In this document: in pieces, positions 1 to 8,346 of the stretch
How the letters are laid out: each line of letters starts with the position of its first letter
How positions within the stretch are numbered: the stretch's first letter is position 1
Assembly: GCF_001536065.1 (NCBI RefSeq)
Contig: NZ_CZVW01000007.1
Span: forward strand, 1-64,000
DNA length: 64,000 bases
Source of the DNA: Candidatus Chryseopegocella kryptomonas
Lineage (GTDB): Bacteria; Bacteroidota; Ignavibacteria; Kryptoniales; Kryptoniaceae
Direction of reading: 5' to 3'
The notes under the pieces: generated by a model
Told to the model about the DNA's origin: nothing
The model's input: only the letters and a program-made list of their open reading frames with translations
The model's database searches: none
Made by a program: the position numbers and the translations under genes

Positions 1-72
1 GGGCTTAAAACGAGAAAGTTCCAAACAATTGCAAAAAGCAAGACAAAAAGATAAACGACTTTTTCTCTCCTG
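1..72 (-). other. Downstream flank of the TrkA_C fragment, gene start not resolved
   Basis: On the minus strand a purine-rich AGGAG-like stretch (about 65-71) follows the TrkA_C stop directly. An open, hydrophobic frame (about 20 codons, rich in Val, Leu and Phe) then runs off the window edge. No ATG or GTG lies at a suitable spacing. It may be the start of a membrane protein gene such as a Trk-type transporter, but that rests only on hydrophobicity and position. Confidence 0.2.
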
Positions 73-261
73 TTAAATCTCATCAAGAAATTCAATCGCT
101 TTTTCAATTTCGTCTCTTTTCCCGAGCATCACGATCATATCGCCTTCATTTAAAACAAAATCAGAAGATGGGTTAGCGAAAATTTCTTCACCACGCTGAA
201 CCGCAACGATCCATGCTCCTGTTTGACTTTTAAGATTTAATTCAGCATTTAAACCGATCTG
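73..261 (-). pseudogene. TrkA_C-domain fragment (RCK/TrkA potassium uptake family), 5' end missing
   Basis: Sixty-two sense codons on the minus strand end at TAA 73-75. They read as a near-complete TrkA_C domain: an AELNL stretch, then the TGAWIVAVQRG strand, a D-F-V-L segment, GDMIVMLG and an acidic/amphipathic end. This domain binds regulatory ligands in cytoplasmic subunits of K+ channels and transporters. Upstream, at 262-267, the frame meets two stop codons just where the domain's first strand should begin, and there is no start codon. The gene is therefore cut at about 252-262, where the DUF2085 sequence on the other strand begins. This is a genuine rearrangement or an assembly chimera. 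Confidence 0.7.
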
Positions 262-571
262 TCATCAGATTGATTCAAGAAGTTTTTACATTTACGGCGT
301 AAAACTTGCAGTTTGTTCAAGATGCAGTTTGATATATCTTGGTGCTCTACTTGGTTCGGTGATTTCGTGGTTTGTTTATGAGGAAAATCTTTTGAAAAAG
401 AGCAATTTCTTTCTCGTTCTCGCTTTGATTCCATCGCTTGTTGAATTTTTGCTTGAAAAATTTTTAAATGTTGAAATTTTAACTTTTAAACTTTTTGCTT
501 CGCTCTGGCTTGGTGGAATTGCTGGTTTTGTTTTATCTTCGCAGATTGTGAATATGTTTGGGAGGAAATAA
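227..571 (+). pseudogene. DUF2085 membrane protein, 5' end missing
   Basis: The open frame runs from just after a TGA at 224-226 to TAA 569-571. It shows the DUF2085 signature CHQI (from 260), RSF-x(5)-G and VCSRC (311-325), followed by three hydrophobic segments, and ends in a basic tail. The family is a small polytopic membrane protein of unknown function with conserved Cys residues. No ATG occurs before the CHQI motif, and the only later start is TTG 329, which would discard the signature. The reading upstream of about 254 is TrkA_C sequence on the other strand. The 5' end is therefore lost at the junction. Confidence 0.6.
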
Positions 572-632
572 AACTTCTTGTTAAAGTTTTGGATTTATTT
601 TATATTGATAGTTGAAGACGCTTTTTGAGCGT

Positions 633-661
633 TTGACATTTGGGTTTAAGTTTTTTATCTT
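633..661 (+). promoter_or_regulatory. Sigma-70-type promoter of glcD
   Basis: TTGACA (633-638), a 17-bp spacer and TATCTT (656-661) give a good -35/-10 pair about 27 bases before the glcD ATG. The spacing matches the other promoters in this window. Inferred by eye. Confidence 0.5.
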
Positions 662-687
662 TAAATTGAGAAAAAATTTGGTTGCTT

Positions 688-2139
688 ATGGATGCAAGGG
701 TAATTAAACGGCTTGAAGAGATCGTCGGGCGAGAAAATGTTTTAACTTCAATAGAGAATAAAATTACCTATTCTTACGATGCCACGCCAAGTTTGGCAAG
801 CTTACCTGAGGCGATTGTAATTCCACGAACAACGGAGGATATTTCGCAGATTTTGAAACTTGCCAATGAGGAAAATTTTGGTGTTGTTCCCCGTGGTTCG
901 GGGACAGGTTTAAGCGGTGGCGCAGTCCCACTACCTAATACGATAATTCTTTTGATGAACAGATGGAGAAAAATTATTGAGATAGACACAGAGAATTTAA
1001 CAGCGCTTGTTGAGCCAGGGGTTATTACAGCGCAACTTCATCAAGAAGTTGAAAGGAAAGGTTTATTTTATCCGCCTGATCCTGGAAGTATGACAATTTC
1101 AACAATAGGTGGGAATGTGGCTGAAAATGCAGGCGGTTTAAGGGGTTTGAAATATGGAGTTACAAAAAACTATGTTCTCGGTCTTGAAGTCGTCCTCCCA
1201 ACAGGTGAAATACTTAACATCGGAGGGAAGAATGTCAAAGATGTAGCTGGATATAACCTCAAAGATGTTTTGATAGGTTCGGAAGGAACACTTGCGGTGT
1301 TTACGAAAATTTTGCTCAAACTTATCCCGAAGCCACAATCTTCAAGAACTATGCTTGCTTTCTTTGATTCAATCAAAACTGCGGGCAAAACTGTTTCAGA
1401 CATAATTGCAAATCATATCACGCCGGCGACGCTTGAATTTCTTGACAATGTGACTATAAAATGCGTTGAAGATTATGCACATCTTGGATTGCCGACAAAT
1501 GTAGGAGCTTTGCTGTTGATTGAGGTTGATGGACATCCGGCGCAGGTTGATGAAGAAGCCCGAAAGATAGAAGAGATTTGCAGAAAAAATAACGCAACGG
1601 ATTTAAAAGTTGCAAATTCAGAAACTGAAGCAATGAATTTAAAAACAGCAAGACGCTCTGCGTTTGCGGCGCTTGCTCGTGTTAAGCCGACAACTATACT
1701 TGAAGATGCAACCGTCCCAAGAAGCTTTGTCCCAGAGATGGTTGAAAAAATTCAAGAGATTGCAAATAAATATCAAATCATAATCGGAAATTTCGGTCAC
1801 GCTGGAGATGGAAATCTACATCCGACCGCTTTGACGGATGAAAGAGACAAAGAGGAAATGAAAAGAGTTGAACAAGCGTTTGAGGAAATTTTTGATTTCG
1901 CTTTGAAACTTGGCGGGACGATAACAGGTGAGCACGGGGTTGGACTTGCGAAAAGAAGATTTCTTGAAAAGCAATATAACGAAGCTGGAATTGAATTTAT
2001 GAGAAAGATAAAAAGAGCACTTGATCCAAATGGAGTTTTAAATCCTGGAAAAATTTTTGACCTAATAAATCCACGCTGTGAAGGTCGTCTTCCTCTTTCA
2101 AGGGAGGAAATTGAAAAATACAAAGATTTATGGGTTTGA
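688..2139 (+). CDS. glcD: FAD-linked oxidase, glycolate/D-lactate dehydrogenase subunit GlcD
   Basis: A flavin enzyme of the FAD_binding_4/FAD-oxidase C family that oxidises a 2-hydroxy acid (glycolate or D-lactate) and passes electrons to an iron-sulfur partner. The FAD-binding region shows PRGSGTGLSGG (about residues 68-78) and GNVAENAGGLRG (about 142-153). The C-terminal domain shows GHAGDGNLHP and TGEHGVGLAKRRFL. The length, about 483 residues, fits GlcD. ATG 688 is preferred to the in-frame TTG 682 although neither has a clear Shine-Dalgarno sequence. The gene is followed 18 bases later by the Fe-S subunit. The exact substrate cannot be told from sequence. Confidence 0.9.
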   Translation: MDARVIKRLEEIVGRENVLTSIENKITYSYDATPSLASLPEAIVIPRTTEDISQILKLANEENFGVVPRGSGTGLSGGAVPLPNTIILLMNRWRKIIEIDTENLTALVEPGVITAQLHQEVERKGLFYPPDPGSMTISTIGGNVAENAGGLRGLKYGVTKNYVLGLEVVLPTGEILNIGGKNVKDVAGYNLKDVLIGSEGTLAVFTKILLKLIPKPQSSRTMLAFFDSIKTAGKTVSDIIANHITPATLEFLDNVTIKCVEDYAHLGLPTNVGALLLIEVDGHPAQVDEEARKIEEICRKNNATDLKVANSETEAMNLKTARRSAFAALARVKPTTILEDATVPRSFVPEMVEKIQEIANKYQIIIGNFGHAGDGNLHPTALTDERDKEEMKRVEQAFEEIFDFALKLGGTITGEHGVGLAKRRFLEKQYNEAGIEFMRKIKRALDPNGVLNPGKIFDLINPRCEGRLPLSREEIEKYKDLWV

Positions 2140-2157
2140 AATAAAAAGAAGCGGGCT

Positions 2158-3459
2158 ATGTTTGACTTGAAAATTCCACCAGAACTTATAATCCAATGTA
2201 TGCATTGTGGTATGTGTCTTCCCGTTTGTCCAACTTATAATTTAACATTTCTTGAAAAGTCATCCCCAAGAGGAAGGATACGGCTTGTGAAGGAAGTTGA
2301 AGATGGAAATTTGCCACTCACCGAAGATTTTATAAACGAGATGTATTTTTGTCTTGACTGTCAAGCATGTCAAACGGTTTGCCCTGCTGGCGTGAAATAT
2401 GGAAAGATTGTTGAATCCGCACGAATTAAAATTTTTAAGCTCGGTAAAGATAAGCAGGCGTTTATGAAGAAGTTAATTTTTAAATTTGTTTTCGCATCAA
2501 ATTCTCTGTTTAAATTTTTCGCACGAATTGTGAGATTTTATCAGAAAAAATTGAAACCACTTGCGTTTAATTTTGGGCTTTACGAAATCATTCCGAAAAA
2601 ATTGCTCCAAATTGAAGAACTTGCCCCTGAAATTTCGGATAAGTTTTCAGATGAGATTCTTCCAGAGGTTTTGAAGCCAAATGGAGAAGCGAAGTATAAA
2701 GTCGGCTTTCTTACAGGTTGTTTTATGAATGTGATGTATTCAAAAATTAACATTGACACGGTTGAAGTTTTGCTTGAAAATAATTGTGAAGTTTATATCC
2801 CCAAAGAGCAGGTCTGCTGTGGTTCGGTTATGGCTCATTACGGAGATATTGAAACTGCAAAAAAACTTGCAAAGAAAAATATAGTTGCCTTCTCAAAGTA
2901 TAAACTTGATGCTATCGTTGTTAATTCCGCTGGATGTGGCGCATTTATGAAAGAGTATGGTGAATTGTTTGAAGATGATAAAGAATTTCGTGAAAAAGCC
3001 GAAAATATAAGTAGATTGACAAAAGATGTTAATGAGTTCTTGTGCGAAATTGATTTCAAAAGGCCAGATGTTGAATTAAATTTAAAAGTCACATATCACG
3101 ATGCCTGTCATCTTGCGCACACGCAGAGAATAACGGCGCAACCGAGAAAAATTATCAAATCTTTGAATGGAATTGATTTTGTTGAGCTTAATGAATCAAC
3201 CTGGTGCTGTGGAAGTGCGGGGATTTACAACATTTTAAGGTATGAGGACTCAATGAAAATACTTGAGCGAAAGATAAAAAATATACTTGAAACGAATGCT
3301 GAAATTGTTTTGACCGCAAATCCTGGATGTCACGCACAAATTGAATACGGACTTAAAAAAGCAAACGCAAATATCAAAGTAATGCATCCCGTCACAATTT
3401 TAAATCTTGCATATAAATTGTCAAAAAAATCTATGGAGGAGAAAGTTGATACCGCTTAA
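2158..3459 (+). CDS. glcF: Fe-S subunit of glycolate/lactate oxidase (GlcF-like, CCG domains)
   Basis: An electron-transfer partner of the upstream flavoprotein. Two ferredoxin-type clusters, C-x2-C-x2-C-x3-CP, lie near residues 14-25 and 65-76. Two CCG domains follow: GCF...VCCGS (about 187-224), and YHDACH...WCCGSAG (about 318-366). Together these are the GlcF/heterodisulfide-reductase-D layout. The 433-residue length is normal. Its last 14 bases overlap the start of the rhomboid gene, so the three genes are probably one transcript. Confidence 0.9.
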   Translation: MFDLKIPPELIIQCMHCGMCLPVCPTYNLTFLEKSSPRGRIRLVKEVEDGNLPLTEDFINEMYFCLDCQACQTVCPAGVKYGKIVESARIKIFKLGKDKQAFMKKLIFKFVFASNSLFKFFARIVRFYQKKLKPLAFNFGLYEIIPKKLLQIEELAPEISDKFSDEILPEVLKPNGEAKYKVGFLTGCFMNVMYSKINIDTVEVLLENNCEVYIPKEQVCCGSVMAHYGDIETAKKLAKKNIVAFSKYKLDAIVVNSAGCGAFMKEYGELFEDDKEFREKAENISRLTKDVNEFLCEIDFKRPDVELNLKVTYHDACHLAHTQRITAQPRKIIKSLNGIDFVELNESTWCCGSAGIYNILRYEDSMKILERKIKNILETNAEIVLTANPGCHAQIEYGLKKANANIKVMHPVTILNLAYKLSKKSMEEKVDTA

Positions 3460-4126
3460 AGATACAATTCCATCAAGAACTTATCCTATTGTGACGGTTA
3501 CTTTGATTGTTTTAAATGTTTTGATTTTCCTTTTTGAGCTTTCGCTTGGTGAAAGTTTATCGGAGTTTTTTGATGTGTTTGGAGTTGTCCCGGCGACATA
3601 TTTTGAGTTAAAGGAATCCGTCGCTCCATTTTTGTTAATTTATTATCCATTTCTGACATCAATGTTTTTACACGGTGGGTGGATGCATTTAATTGGAAAT
3701 ATGCTTTATCTGTGGGTTTTCGGGGATAATGTTGAAGATAGATTAGGGCATTTCAAATTTTTACTTTTCTATCTCGTTTGTGGCTTTGCAGCAGCTTATG
3801 CCCATGTTTATACAAATCCGCATTCTGAAATTCCAACGGTTGGTGCAAGCGGTGCGATCTCGGGTGTTCTCGGCGCTTATTTTATTCTCTTCCCTCATTC
3901 AAGAGTTATAACCCTTATTCCGATTTTCTTTTTCTTTGATTTGATTGAGGTTTCTGCGTTTTTCTTTCTCGCTTTCTGGTTCATTCTTCAATTTTTCAAC
4001 GGCATTGCTTCGCTTGGAGCAGCAAGTTATGCGACAACTGGCGGAGTTGCTTGGTGGGCTCACATCGGAGGATTTATAACAGGCGCTTTGATTGCGTTTT
4101 TCCTCGTCAGGCGAAGGCGTTTTTAG
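3446..4126 (+). CDS. Rhomboid family intramembrane serine protease
   Basis: A polytopic inner-membrane protease that cleaves transmembrane helices. The protein (226 residues) shows the HLIGNMLYLWVFG segment, the catalytic serine motif GASGAISG, and the histidine in AHIGGFITG of a late helix, so the Ser-His dyad is intact. The start chosen is TTG 3446, giving IPLKDTIPSRTYP, a typical rhomboid N-terminus. It has a strong GGAGGAG at 3435-3441 with a 4-base gap, and no ATG is in frame at that point. It overlaps glcF. The substrate is unknown. Confidence 0.88.
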   Translation: MIPLKDTIPSRTYPIVTVTLIVLNVLIFLFELSLGESLSEFFDVFGVVPATYFELKESVAPFLLIYYPFLTSMFLHGGWMHLIGNMLYLWVFGDNVEDRLGHFKFLLFYLVCGFAAAYAHVYTNPHSEIPTVGASGAISGVLGAYFILFPHSRVITLIPIFFFFDLIEVSAFFFLAFWFILQFFNGIASLGAASYATTGGVAWWAHIGGFITGALIAFFLVRRRRF

Positions 4127-4153
4127 AAACAAAAACTCAAAAGGGAGGTTTCT

Positions 4154-5308
4154 ATGCTGATCAATTCTGAAAAACAGTTAAAAGAATTGAAAAACTTCCA
4201 ACCAAAATCTTGTCTCGTTTCCTCGCTCTATCTTAACACAGATGGAAGCAAATTTTCAAAAAAGGAAATTGAAGTCATCTTTAAAGACCTCATTAAAGAG
4301 AAAAAATCAGAGTTTGAAGGGAAAAGGGAGTTTAACGATGTGCTTGAAGATATAAAAAAGATGGAACTTTACATTTCTCAAAATCTTGACATAACCAAAA
4401 ACAAGGGAATAGTGATTTTCTCCTGTTCAAAGGAAAACTTTTGGCAGGTCTATGAGTTAAATGTTTCGCCCTCAAATTTGTTCGTCGTTGATAAAAACCC
4501 ATATATTCGCCCGCTTCTTATAATAATGTCAAAACTTCACAAAATCTGCACCGTCATTTTTGATCATCGCAAAGCAAAAATTTTTCAAATTTTCGGAAAT
4601 GAGATAGTTTTGAAGGAAGAAATTTACGACGAAACGCCAAAGCGAATTAAAATCGCTGGTTATCGTGGATTTGATGAGTCAAGAGTGACAGAGTATCAAG
4701 AGAACAAAATCATTGAACATTACAAAAAAATTTCAGATAAACTTCTGGAAATTTATCAGGGCGAAAAATTTGATCTTCTTTTCGTTGGAGCAAAGCAAGA
4801 AGATATAAACCAATTTGTTGAGCAACTTCATCCTTACCTTAAAAAAGTTTATTCTGGCTCGTTTCATCTTCCAATTGATGCGAAAGAAAGCGATGTTTTG
4901 AGAAAGTCGCTTGAACTTGAAAAAAAGATTGAAATGGAAAACGAGAAAAAATTGATTGAGCAAATAAGAACGCATGCAAGTTCAAAAACATCTGAAATGG
5001 CAGTTATCGGAATTAAAGACACGATAAGAGCGTTGAACGAAGCAAATGTTAGCAAACTTGTTTTCAATCTTGATTTCTCATATTCAGGTAAGTATTGCCC
5101 GTCTTGTAATTTCCTTGCTTTGAAAGAAGATAAATGTCCAAATTGTGGAACTAACCTTATCCGTGTGCCGAACATAGTTTTTAAAGTTATTGATGTCGCA
5201 ACTGAAAAAAATGCCGAAATTTATCCCGTGTTTTATTCAGGTGAATTAAATCAGGAAGGCATCGGTGCTTTGTTAAGGCATCGTGGTGTAATGAAGATGA
5301 CAGTTTGA
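4154..5308 (+). CDS. Bacterial eRF1-like protein (baeRF family) with C-terminal zinc ribbon
   Basis: A 384-residue cytoplasmic protein resembling bacterial relatives of archaeal/eukaryal release factor eRF1. The N-terminal region contains VSSLYLNTDG. The middle domain shows DHRKAKIF followed by GYRGFDESRVTEYQENKIIEHYKK, at the place of the GGQ loop and helix but without GGQ. The C-terminal part carries a zinc ribbon CPSC-x(9)-CPNC (about residues 314-331) and ends in an eRF1 domain-3-like segment. Bacterial members are thought to act on stalled or modified ribosomes, but no function is established. The start is supported by GGGAGG six bases upstream. Family assignment is from memory of the fold pattern. 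Confidence 0.6.
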   Translation: MLINSEKQLKELKNFQPKSCLVSSLYLNTDGSKFSKKEIEVIFKDLIKEKKSEFEGKREFNDVLEDIKKMELYISQNLDITKNKGIVIFSCSKENFWQVYELNVSPSNLFVVDKNPYIRPLLIIMSKLHKICTVIFDHRKAKIFQIFGNEIVLKEEIYDETPKRIKIAGYRGFDESRVTEYQENKIIEHYKKISDKLLEIYQGEKFDLLFVGAKQEDINQFVEQLHPYLKKVYSGSFHLPIDAKESDVLRKSLELEKKIEMENEKKLIEQIRTHASSKTSEMAVIGIKDTIRALNEANVSKLVFNLDFSYSGKYCPSCNFLALKEDKCPNCGTNLIRVPNIVFKVIDVATEKNAEIYPVFYSGELNQEGIGALLRHRGVMKMTV

Positions 5309-5329
5309 AAAATAAATTTTTGATGGGAA

Positions 5330-7294
5330 TTGAAAATAAAATGCGTAATTTTTGATCTTGACGGAACAATTGCACAGACGAACGAACTAATTTTTGAAAC
5401 ATTCAACTACATTGCGAAAAAATACACTGGCAAGATATTCACACCAGAAGAGATCACAACTCAATTTTTCGGACCGCCTGAAGAAGGTGGGATAAGAAAA
5501 CTTCTTGAACTTTCGGAAGATGAAAATGTTAAGAAAAATTTTGATGAGTTTGTAAAAGTTGCGGTTGAGGAATTTTACGAATATTACAGAAGCAATCACC
5601 ATAAAGCACGGGTTTATGAAGGCATAAAAGATTTGCTTTCGTTTTTGAAATCAAAAGGTTTAAAACTTGCAATTTTCACTGGAAAAGGAAAGATCACGAC
5701 TTCTATAACGCTTGAAAAACTTGGTCTTACGGATTTTTTTGACATTATCATAACTGGTGATGATGTGAAATTTCACAAACCATCTGGCGAAGGGATTAAG
5801 AAAATACTTGATGAACTTGCTCTAACTCCCGATGAAGCAATTCTTGTCGGAGATGCAGTAAGCGATGTGAAAGCGGGAAAAGAAGCAGGTGTTAAAGTCA
5901 TCTCTGCACTTTGGGATTCATACGGAAAGGAAAAAGTTATAAGTTTAAAACCTGATTTTGTTGTTTATTCTGTAAGCGAGTTGAGGAAACTTCTTGAAAA
6001 ATTTATTTCTGGTGTTGAAAAATCTGGCGTAATCTTGAAAATTTTGGTTTTGTTTTTTGCATTTGTTAATTTTTTATCCGCACAAGATAAGGTTGAAATT
6101 AAAGGTTTGAGAGTTTATAGTTACGAGGATGAGATTTATCCGCCGATAATTGTAAGATTTGACACTCTCTGGAATGGTGAGCCAAATACTGCAAATGATT
6201 ACATTGTGATAGAATTTGATGTCAAATATAAAACTGTTCCCGATCTTGGGATTCGTTTTTACCATTGTGATAGAAATTGGCGAAGGACGGAAAACATCTT
6301 CGTTCAAAGTTTTTTCCATAGCAAAACGCTTTATCTAAATTATACCGTCGCTGAAAAAGGAATCAAAGGTTATAACTTCCACTTTAAAAACATTTTCCCC
6401 GATCCCGACGGAATAGTTCAATTCCCGTATTCGGGAAATTATATTTTTGAGATTTATGACAGAAACGCAGATACCATCGTTTATGCGAGCGGAAGATTTA
6501 TTGTAGTTGATAAATTAACAGATGTAAATGCGAGATTAAGTAAGGTGTTGCTCGGAGAAAAAGCAGATTTTAAAAATTATGTCAATCAAATTGATATTGA
6601 GGTCTCAATTCCCGATTCCCTAAATTGGTATTACATAACAACGGTTGATATTTACGAAAACTGGAAAATTTATTATCCGTATCGTGTTGATTTTAATGAG
6701 CGAAAGAAATTCACATATGTCAGCGGTTTCCCATCTGAAACAAGAATTTTCAAAATCTGGAACATTTATCCATTGAATGAATACAGACAAATTGATATTA
6801 GAAGCGAAAAAATTTATCCAAATGGTTATCCAGTCATCCCCGTTGGCGGAGTTGATAAAGTCAGAAAATTTTGGCAAGGCGAACAAGATATGAACGGCGG
6901 ATGTAAAATTGTTGATGAAGGTATGTATTCAGATTATCTTGAAGTAAATTTCCGTCTTGAAGTTGATAAAGAAACAGAGCAAAAAATTAAAGGAGATATC
7001 TTCATCGTTGGTTGTTTCAACAATTGGAAACCAAGCGTTGAAGATGTTTTGAAATATGACCCTTTGAGAAATTATTACTTCGTGAAAAAATGGTTAAAGC
7101 GTGGAATTTATGATTATCAATATGTTGTTGGCTATTATGACGCAAGCAAGGATGATGTTATTGTGATTGATTGGTTTGAACTTGAAGGGAACGACTGGCA
7201 AACGAAAAATGCTTATTACATCGTTGTTTATTATAGAGATGTTCAATTTGGTGGATTTGATAGAATTGTTGGATTTGCAAAAATAGAAGGTTAG
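5330..7294 (+). CDS. HAD phosphatase fused in frame to a secreted DUF5103 protein
   Basis: A 654-codon frame containing two proteins. Residues 1-220 are a phosphoglycolate-phosphatase-like HAD hydrolase: FDLDGT, a capping domain, FTGKGK, K in HKPSGEG, and VGDAVSDVKAG. From residue 236 comes a typical signal peptide (KILVLFFAFVNFLSAQ), then a DUF5103 domain to the end, with an E-set-like segment GCFNNWKP near 562-570. DUF5103 proteins are exported in the Bacteroidetes/FCB group. No stop separates the halves; an in-frame TTG at 6035 could start the second. The start TTG 5330 gives the expected KIKCVIFDLDG N-terminus. This may be a true fusion, two genes with internal initiation, or a lost stop codon. 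Confidence 0.75.
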   Translation: MKIKCVIFDLDGTIAQTNELIFETFNYIAKKYTGKIFTPEEITTQFFGPPEEGGIRKLLELSEDENVKKNFDEFVKVAVEEFYEYYRSNHHKARVYEGIKDLLSFLKSKGLKLAIFTGKGKITTSITLEKLGLTDFFDIIITGDDVKFHKPSGEGIKKILDELALTPDEAILVGDAVSDVKAGKEAGVKVISALWDSYGKEKVISLKPDFVVYSVSELRKLLEKFISGVEKSGVILKILVLFFAFVNFLSAQDKVEIKGLRVYSYEDEIYPPIIVRFDTLWNGEPNTANDYIVIEFDVKYKTVPDLGIRFYHCDRNWRRTENIFVQSFFHSKTLYLNYTVAEKGIKGYNFHFKNIFPDPDGIVQFPYSGNYIFEIYDRNADTIVYASGRFIVVDKLTDVNARLSKVLLGEKADFKNYVNQIDIEVSIPDSLNWYYITTVDIYENWKIYYPYRVDFNERKKFTYVSGFPSETRIFKIWNIYPLNEYRQIDIRSEKIYPNGYPVIPVGGVDKVRKFWQGEQDMNGGCKIVDEGMYSDYLEVNFRLEVDKETEQKIKGDIFIVGCFNNWKPSVEDVLKYDPLRNYYFVKKWLKRGIYDYQYVVGYYDASKDDVIVIDWFELEGNDWQTKNAYYIVVYYRDVQFGGFDRIVGFAKIEG

Positions 7295-7298
7295 GTCT

Positions 7299-8315
7299 AT
7301 GGAAAAAATTGATATAGGGATTATTGGCGTTGGTTATCTTGGAAGTATTCACGCAAGAATTTTATCTGGAATTCAAAGTGCTAATTTCGTCGGTGTTTAT
7401 GATATAAACGAGGAAAGGGCAAAGAAAATTGCTGGTGAAATTGGTGTTAAAAGTTTTCAAACGCTTGATCAACTTCTTGACAATGTCAAAGCGGTTGTAA
7501 TAGCAACGCCAACAACAACGCACAGGGATATCGCTCTTTATTGTCTTAACAGAGGAATTCACACTTTCATTGAAAAGCCGATAACCGACACAATTGAAGG
7601 AGCGGATGAAATAATTAAACTTTCTCGTGAAAAAAATTTGAAAGTTCAAGTCGGACATGTTGAAAGATTTAACCCTGCTTTGCTTTCTCTTTCTGGCTAT
7701 AATATAAATCCTGTTTTTATAGAAACGCATCGTCTCGCACAGTTTAAACCCCGTGGAACGGATGTTGCAGTTATTCTTGATTTGATGATTCACGATATTG
7801 ACATAATTTTAAATCTTGTGAAAAGCCAAATTTATGAAATAAGAGCAAGCGGTGTTGCGGTTATCTCTGATTCAATAGATATTGCGAATGCGAGAATTCA
7901 ATTTGAAAATGGATGCATTGCAAATGTCACTGCAAGTAGAATTTCAAGAAAGAATGAAAGAAAAATGCGAATTTTCCAAAAGAATGCGTATATATCAATT
8001 GATTTTCTTCAAGGAATTGCGGAGATATTTCGGCTTGTTGATGAAGATGATGAAAGCGTTGAGCCAACCTATCTTCTCGGTTCTATAAATGAAGGAGCAA
8101 AGCGAAAGAAAATTGTTTATGAACAACCAGAGGTCAAAAATGTTAATCCAATTGAAATGGAACTTACATCATTCATTGACTCAATTTTACACGATAAACC
8201 AGTGATTGTGGATGCGGAAGATGGCAAACGCTCGCTTGAAGTTGCATTTAAAATTATCTCTGAAATTGAAAAACAGCAGAAAATCGTCAGAGAAAAAATG
8301 TCTTTTGATGTTTGA
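7299..8315 (+). CDS. Gfo/Idh/MocA family NAD(P)-dependent oxidoreductase
   Basis: A cytoplasmic sugar or nucleotide-sugar dehydrogenase of 338 residues. The Rossmann motif GVGYLGSIHAR lies at about residues 10-20, followed by the diagnostic FIEKPITD (about 91-98) and a GHVERFNPA segment typical of UDP-N-acetylglucosamine 3-dehydrogenase-like members. The conserved histidine pair region IHDIDI is present. It starts 4 bases after the HAD/DUF5103 stop, so it is co-transcribed. The substrate is not certain; a role in lipid A or surface glycan precursor synthesis is possible. Confidence 0.8.
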   Translation: MEKIDIGIIGVGYLGSIHARILSGIQSANFVGVYDINEERAKKIAGEIGVKSFQTLDQLLDNVKAVVIATPTTTHRDIALYCLNRGIHTFIEKPITDTIEGADEIIKLSREKNLKVQVGHVERFNPALLSLSGYNINPVFIETHRLAQFKPRGTDVAVILDLMIHDIDIILNLVKSQIYEIRASGVAVISDSIDIANARIQFENGCIANVTASRISRKNERKMRIFQKNAYISIDFLQGIAEIFRLVDEDDESVEPTYLLGSINEGAKRKKIVYEQPEVKNVNPIEMELTSFIDSILHDKPVIVDAEDGKRSLEVAFKIISEIEKQQKIVREKMSFDV

Positions 8316-8346
8316 GCGAAATTGAAAACAAATTTAATTTTAAGTT

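Noticed and set aside
1797-2123. Open frames opposite or inside glcD and many other genes
   Set aside because: They lack ribosome sites and family signals and lie within well-supported genes, so they are shadows of real codons.
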